DNA of 16,664 bases from an uncultured Collinsella sp. Its GTDB lineage: Bacteria; Actinomycetota; Coriobacteriia; Coriobacteriales; Coriobacteriaceae. Shown here in pieces: positions 13,691-16,664 of this stretch. Position 1 is the stretch's first letter, and every line of letters starts with the position of its first letter. Made by a program: the position numbers and the translations under genes. Under the pieces are notes generated by a model, which was given only the letters and a program-made list of their open reading frames with translations, did not search any database and was not told where the DNA came from. The stretch spans positions 1 through 16,664 of the forward strand of contig URWZ01000010.1 of the NCBI GenBank assembly GCA_900551625.1. Direction: 5' to 3'.

Positions 13691-14275
13691 ATGGATATCA
13701 AGGTTTCTGGACGCAAGACGACGGTAACCGATGCTCTGCGTGCGCATGTGGATGAGAAAATCGGCGAGGCGCTCAAGGTTTTCGACATCGAGCCCATGAC
13801 AGTCGACGTCGTGCTTCGTTATGAGAAGAACCCCTCGAACCCCAACCCGGCAATCGTCGAGGTCACGGCTCGTGCCCGCGGTTCGGTGATTCGCGTTGCC
13901 GAGCACGGCGCAGATATGTATGCTGCCATCGACCTCTCCGCCGATAAGGTCACCCGCCAGCTGCGCAAGTTCAAGACCAAGGTCGTGGACAACCGCCAGG
14001 GTGGTGCCAGTGCCGCGGATGTCGCGCCGGTCGAGCGCGTTGAGGATCTGGCCGACCTGCTGCTGCCCGAGGAGGACGACGACCTGCTCGTCCGCGAGAA
14101 GGTCATCGATGTCACCCCGATGACCGAGGAGCAGGCGCTGGTGCAGACCGATTTGCTGGGCCACGACTTCTACGTGTTCGAGAACGCGACGACCGGTCTC
14201 ATCAATGTGGTGTATCACCGTAAGAATGGTGGATATGGCATCATCAAGCCCCGCATCGAAACACTTGACGAGTAA
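13691..14275 (+). CDS. hpf: Long-form ribosome hibernation promoting factor
   Basis: Long HPF binds the 30S decoding centre and dimerises 70S ribosomes into inactive 100S particles in stationary phase or stress. ATG 13691 (194 aa) has GGAG at 13681-13684, six bases upstream, and begins MDIKVSGRKTTVTDALR, the standard start; the in-frame ATG at 13631 would add 20 unrelated residues. Residues 1 to about 100 form the HPF/RaiA ribosome-binding domain (ADMYAAIDLSADKVTRQLRKFK). An acidic linker (LLLPEEDDDL) leads to the C-terminal dimerisation domain, with PMTEEQALVQTDLLGHDFYV and NVVYHRKNGGYGIIKP. Its own terminator follows the stop. Confidence 0.95.
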   Translation: MDIKVSGRKTTVTDALRAHVDEKIGEALKVFDIEPMTVDVVLRYEKNPSNPNPAIVEVTARARGSVIRVAEHGADMYAAIDLSADKVTRQLRKFKTKVVDNRQGGASAADVAPVERVEDLADLLLPEEDDDLLVREKVIDVTPMTEEQALVQTDLLGHDFYVFENATTGLINVVYHRKNGGYGIIKPRIETLDE

Positions 14276-14279
14276 AATA

Positions 14280-14301
14280 CGTTAACTTGCATGAGTTAAC
14301 G
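14280..14301. promoter_or_regulatory. Palindromic site CGTTAACT-N6-AGTTAACG
   Basis: Two perfect 8-base arms (14280-14287 and 14294-14301) flank TGCATG, directly after hpf and just before its terminator. Possible roles are an operator or simply an extra RNA hairpin near the terminator. Confidence 0.45.
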
Positions 14302-14304
14302 GTT

Positions 14305-14336
14305 GGCGGCCATCCCATGCGGGTGGCCGCCTTTTT
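14305..14336 (+). terminator. Rho-independent terminator after hpf
   Basis: GGCGGCCA(T)CCC at 14305-14316 pairs with GGGTGGCCGCC at 14321-14331 (11 bp with one bulge, loop ATGC), followed by TTTTT (14332-14336). It ends hpf transcription only 19 bases before the next start codon, so the DegV gene needs read-through or an unseen promoter. Confidence 0.9.
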
Positions 14337-14354
14337 ACGTAAGGAGTCGCTTTG

Positions 14355-15308
14355 ATGGACAAGGCCGCATCCGCCGGTCATTCGAACCGTTGCCGCATCG
14401 TCGTCGATACCTGCTGCGACTTTAGCCCCGAGGTCGCCGCGAACCTCGATGTCGATATCCTGGGTTTCCCTTTCATTATCGATGGCGAGGAGCGCACAGA
14501 CGACATCTGGTCGAGCATGAGCCCTAAGGAGTTCTACGACCGCATGCGCGCCGGTGCCCGCGTGTCCACCTCGGCTGTGTCGCTCGGTCGCTATATCGAG
14601 TTTTTTACCGAGTGCGCCAAAGAGGGCACGCCCACGGTCTACCTGTGCTTTACCTCGGCGCTGTCGTCGAGCTACAACTCCGCGTGCCAGGCGGCAGATG
14701 TCGTGCGCGCCGAGTATCCCAACTTTGAGCTCTACGTGGTCGACAACGCTCTGCCCTGCGCGACCGGTGCGCTCTTGGCGCTCGAGGCCGTGCGCCAGCG
14801 TTCGGCGGGACTGACCGCCAAGCAGCTGGTCGATTGGGCAAACGAGGCAAAGACCTACGTGCACGGCTACTTTACGCTCGAGAGCTTCGACGCACTGGCT
14901 GCCGGCGGCCGCATTCCTCCCGCGGCGGCGCAGCTCACGGCAAAGCTCGACGTCAAGCCCGAGCTCTCCTACGACCTGGCCGGCTCGCTGTCGCTGATCG
15001 GCGTCAACCGCGGCCGCAAGAAGGCGCTCAAGTCCATCCTCAAGTCGTTCCGCGAGAACTACGTGCCCGATCGCACCATGCCCATCGCCATCATGACGGC
15101 CGATGCCGAAAAGGATGGTGACTGGCTCGAAGCCGCCATCCGCAAGGAGGAGGGTTGCGCCGACGTCACGATCATTCGCGGCTCCGTGGGTCCCACCATC
15201 GGCTCGCACGTGGGCCCCGGCATGGTGGGCTGCGCGTTTTGGGGTAAGAACCGCGCCGACAAGGCGTCGCTTTCCGACCGTATCGCCCGCCGCGTGCGCG
15301 GTCAGTAG
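14355..15308 (+). CDS. DegV-family fatty-acid-binding protein
   Basis: DegV (FakB-like) proteins bind single fatty acids and, in Firmicutes, present them to the FakA kinase for phosphorylation. ATG 14355 (317 aa) has AAGGAG (14341-14346) eight bases upstream; the preceding TTG is not needed. Motifs: CRIVVDTCCDFSPEVAANL (the D-S/T-C-D family start, here DTCCD), VSTSAVSLGRYIEFFTECAKEG, FTSALSSSYNSA (the usual SSxLSGTYxSA) and the lid region ESFDALAAGGRIPPAAA. The extra length over the usual 280 residues is a short N-terminal lead and longer loops. No kinase partner is in the window. Confidence 0.88.
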   Translation: MDKAASAGHSNRCRIVVDTCCDFSPEVAANLDVDILGFPFIIDGEERTDDIWSSMSPKEFYDRMRAGARVSTSAVSLGRYIEFFTECAKEGTPTVYLCFTSALSSSYNSACQAADVVRAEYPNFELYVVDNALPCATGALLALEAVRQRSAGLTAKQLVDWANEAKTYVHGYFTLESFDALAAGGRIPPAAAQLTAKLDVKPELSYDLAGSLSLIGVNRGRKKALKSILKSFRENYVPDRTMPIAIMTADAEKDGDWLEAAIRKEEGCADVTIIRGSVGPTIGSHVGPGMVGCAFWGKNRADKASLSDRIARRVRGQ

Positions 15309-15406
15309 GCAAGTAACGCGGCCGTAATCGATCCCAGCTCACTGCCCAAACGCTGGCATCGAGTATTCAACCTGGTAACAACACCCAACCCAAAAGGAAA
15401 GGTTTC

Positions 15407-16486
15407 ATGGCAAACAAGCTCTCCGTCGCATTTATCGGCACCGGAATCATGGGTGCCCCCATCGCCGGTCACATCCTGGATGCCGGCTATCCCGTCACGG
15501 TCAACAACCGCACCAAGTCCAAGGCTGCCGCGCTTATCGAGCGCGGTGCCGCTTGGGCCGATACGCCGGCAGATGCCGCGGCGAACGCCGACGTCGTCTT
15601 TACCATGGTGGGTTATCCCTCCGAGGTCGAGGAGCTCTACCTGGCGGGTGACGGTCTGCTCGCGTGCACTAAGCCCGGTGCGGTCCTGATCGACCTTACC
15701 ACGAGCTCGCCCGAGCTGGCGCGCGATATTGCCGAGGCCGCCCAGGTCTCCGGTCGCATGGCGTTTGACTGCCCCGTCACCGGCGGCGAGTCGGGTGCCA
15801 TCGCCGGCACGCTCACGGCTATCGTGGGCGCCACCGAGAACGACATCGCGCCGGTCCGCGACATCCTTTCCACCTTTGCGGCAACCATCTGCTGCTTCGA
15901 TGGCGCCGGCAAGGGCCAGGCTGCCAAGCTCGCCAACCAGGTGTCGCTGGGCGCCTGCATGGTCGGCATGGCAGACGCGCTGGCGTTTGCCGAGCTGAGC
16001 GGCCTTGATCTTGAGAAGACCCGTCAGATGATCCTGGGTGGCACCGGCAAGTCCGGCGCCATGGAGAGCCTGGCGCCCAAGGCGCTCGACGGCGACTACA
16101 AGCCCGGCTTTATGGTCGAGCACTTCATTAAGGACCTGCGCTTGGCGCTCGCCTATGCCGACGACCGTGAGCTTGCGCTGCCCGGCGCCGACGTGGCCTT
16201 TACGCTTTACGACATGCTCGATGCCATCGGTGGCGCCAAGCTGGGCACCCAGGCCGTCACGGTCCTCTATAAGGAGGAGGCCGATGCCATCGCCGCCGGT
16301 CTGGACTGGTCGCAGTATCGTCCCGAGGAGCACGGTGCTCACGAGGAAGGCTGCGGTTGCGGCGAGCGTGGCGACGACCACGAGTGCGGTTGTGGACACC
16401 ACCATGGCGAGGACCACGAGTGCTGCGGCGGTCACGGTCATGACGACGGCCACGAGTGCTGCTGCGGCCACCATCACGGGGAGTAG
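15407..16486 (+). CDS. NAD(P)-dependent beta-hydroxyacid dehydrogenase with a C-terminal His/Cys-rich metal-binding tail
   Basis: The first 300 residues are a 3-hydroxyisobutyrate/tartronate-semialdehyde-type dehydrogenase: Rossmann motif GTGIMG (11-16), substrate motif DCPVTGGESGAIAGTLT (usual form PVSGG), and catalytic Lys174 in KLANQ with Asn177. It probably oxidises or reduces a small hydroxyacid; the substrate is not predictable. The ATG has AAGGAA seven bases upstream. Residues 309-359 form a tail with 13 His and 9 Cys in 51 residues, arranged as three near-repeats around HECxCG/HECC and HHHGE. Such tails are known on nickel or zinc chaperones but are unusual on this enzyme class. The tail is in frame and ends in TAG, five bases before the next start, so it is a real fusion rather than a frameshift product. 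Confidence 0.88.
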   Translation: MANKLSVAFIGTGIMGAPIAGHILDAGYPVTVNNRTKSKAAALIERGAAWADTPADAAANADVVFTMVGYPSEVEELYLAGDGLLACTKPGAVLIDLTTSSPELARDIAEAAQVSGRMAFDCPVTGGESGAIAGTLTAIVGATENDIAPVRDILSTFAATICCFDGAGKGQAAKLANQVSLGACMVGMADALAFAELSGLDLEKTRQMILGGTGKSGAMESLAPKALDGDYKPGFMVEHFIKDLRLALAYADDRELALPGADVAFTLYDMLDAIGGAKLGTQAVTVLYKEEADAIAAGLDWSQYRPEEHGAHEEGCGCGERGDDHECGCGHHHGEDHECCGGHGHDDGHECCCGHHHGE

Positions 16487-16491
16487 CGCCT

Positions 16492-16615
16492 ATGAGCTTG
16501 ACGTTCGTGGTGCTTGCGCTGGCGCTCTTTCTCTTTGCGATCTACATCGGCTTTTTGTGCGGCCAGTGGGCGTGCGAAAAGCGCGTCATCACCAAGCGCG
16601 ACTACTGGATTGCCA
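16492..16615 (+). CDS. N-terminal fragment of a membrane protein (truncated by contig end)
   Basis: ATG 16492 has GGGGAG (16478-16483) eight bases upstream and begins five bases after the preceding stop. The 41 visible codons read MSLTFVVLALALFLFAIYIG followed by FLCGQWACEKRVITKRDYWIA: one hydrophobic helix, then a basic cytoplasmic segment, so the C-terminal part is probably cytosolic. Genomic sequence ends at 16615; further codons are adapter. I do not recognise the family. Confidence 0.65.
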
Positions 16616-16664
16616 CTGTCTCTTATACACATCTCCGAGCCCACGAGACGCTACGCTATCTCGT
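16616..16664. other. Illumina Nextera adapter read-through (sequencing artefact)
   Basis: 16616-16634 is the Tn5 mosaic end CTGTCTCTTATACACATCT. 16635-16649 is CCGAGCCCACGAGAC, the Nextera read-2 transposase adapter. 16650-16657 is GCTACGCT, matching an i7 index. 16658-16664 (ATCTCGT) begins the P7 flow-cell sequence. This is not chromosomal DNA and should be trimmed. Confidence 0.98.

Noticed and set aside
13520-14218. 232-residue - strand frame opposite hpf
   Set aside because: The + strand has both HPF domains intact with a good ribosome site; the reverse frame has none.
15302-16477. 391-residue open frame on the - strand opposite the dehydrogenase
   Set aside because: The + strand frame carries Rossmann and catalytic motifs; the reverse Val/Ala-rich product is the complement of the His/Cys tail.
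16380-16480. Short repeats in the dehydrogenase 3' end as a CRISPR or tandem-repeat array
   Set aside because: They are in-frame codons of the His/Cys tail with imperfect, unevenly spaced units, not repeats with unique spacers.

Overview
The window is a high-GC, gene-dense bacterial chromosome segment. It looks like a gut actinobacterium of the class Coriobacteriia, most likely Collinsella or a close relative. This assignment is inference from GC-rich third positions, the topA/tmk/holB neighbourhood typical of Actinobacteria, the Lys/Ala/Thr tail on topoisomerase I, a zinc-ribbon membrane protein and a Vsr/DUF559-like protein beside comF. No marker RNA gene is present to prove it. The last 49 bases (16616-16664) are not genomic: they match the Illumina Nextera transposase end, read-2 adapter and an i7 index. 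The true sequence therefore stops near 16615.

Layout. 1-2095: the end of a TatA/TatB-like gene, tatC, hypA and hypB, all on the + strand and closely packed; this is protein export plus nickel insertion for NiFe hydrogenase. 2150-4744: topA with four zinc ribbons and a histone-like basic tail, closed by a strong terminator. 4809-5997: an island that splits the usual topA-tmk-holB order. It holds a convergent zinc-ribbon/single-TM protein on the - strand, flanked on both sides by long intergenic hairpins. 6100-9597: tmk, holB and ricT (PSP1), nearly overlapping, an arrangement shared with Bacillus tmk...holB-yaaT; here RicT carries a disordered Arg/Gly-rich tail of about 240 residues. 9699-11629: comF, whose ribosome binding site lies in a hairpin, and a PD-(D/E)XK/Vsr-like protein.

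11630-12362 has no convincing gene. It holds a 227-bp element with 38-bp perfect terminal inverted repeats (a MITE candidate), two GC-rich hairpins, a good TATAAT promoter and a structured leader. 12363-16486: a family-3 solute-binding lipoprotein, the long-form hibernation factor HPF, a DegV lipid-binding protein, and a beta-hydroxyacid dehydrogenase ending in a 51-residue His/Cys tail. A truncated membrane-protein gene follows and runs into the adapter.

How the genes fit together: most are housekeeping (replication, nucleotide supply, ribosome hibernation, export). The Tat and HypAB genes suggest an exported NiFe hydrogenase elsewhere in the genome. The metal-rich tail on the dehydrogenase suggests another metal-handling function. 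I saw no CRISPR array, tRNA, rRNA or complete insertion sequence. The most unusual items are the MITE-like element, the tailed proteins (RicT, TopA, dehydrogenase), the paired intergenic hairpins and the hairpin over the comF ribosome binding site.
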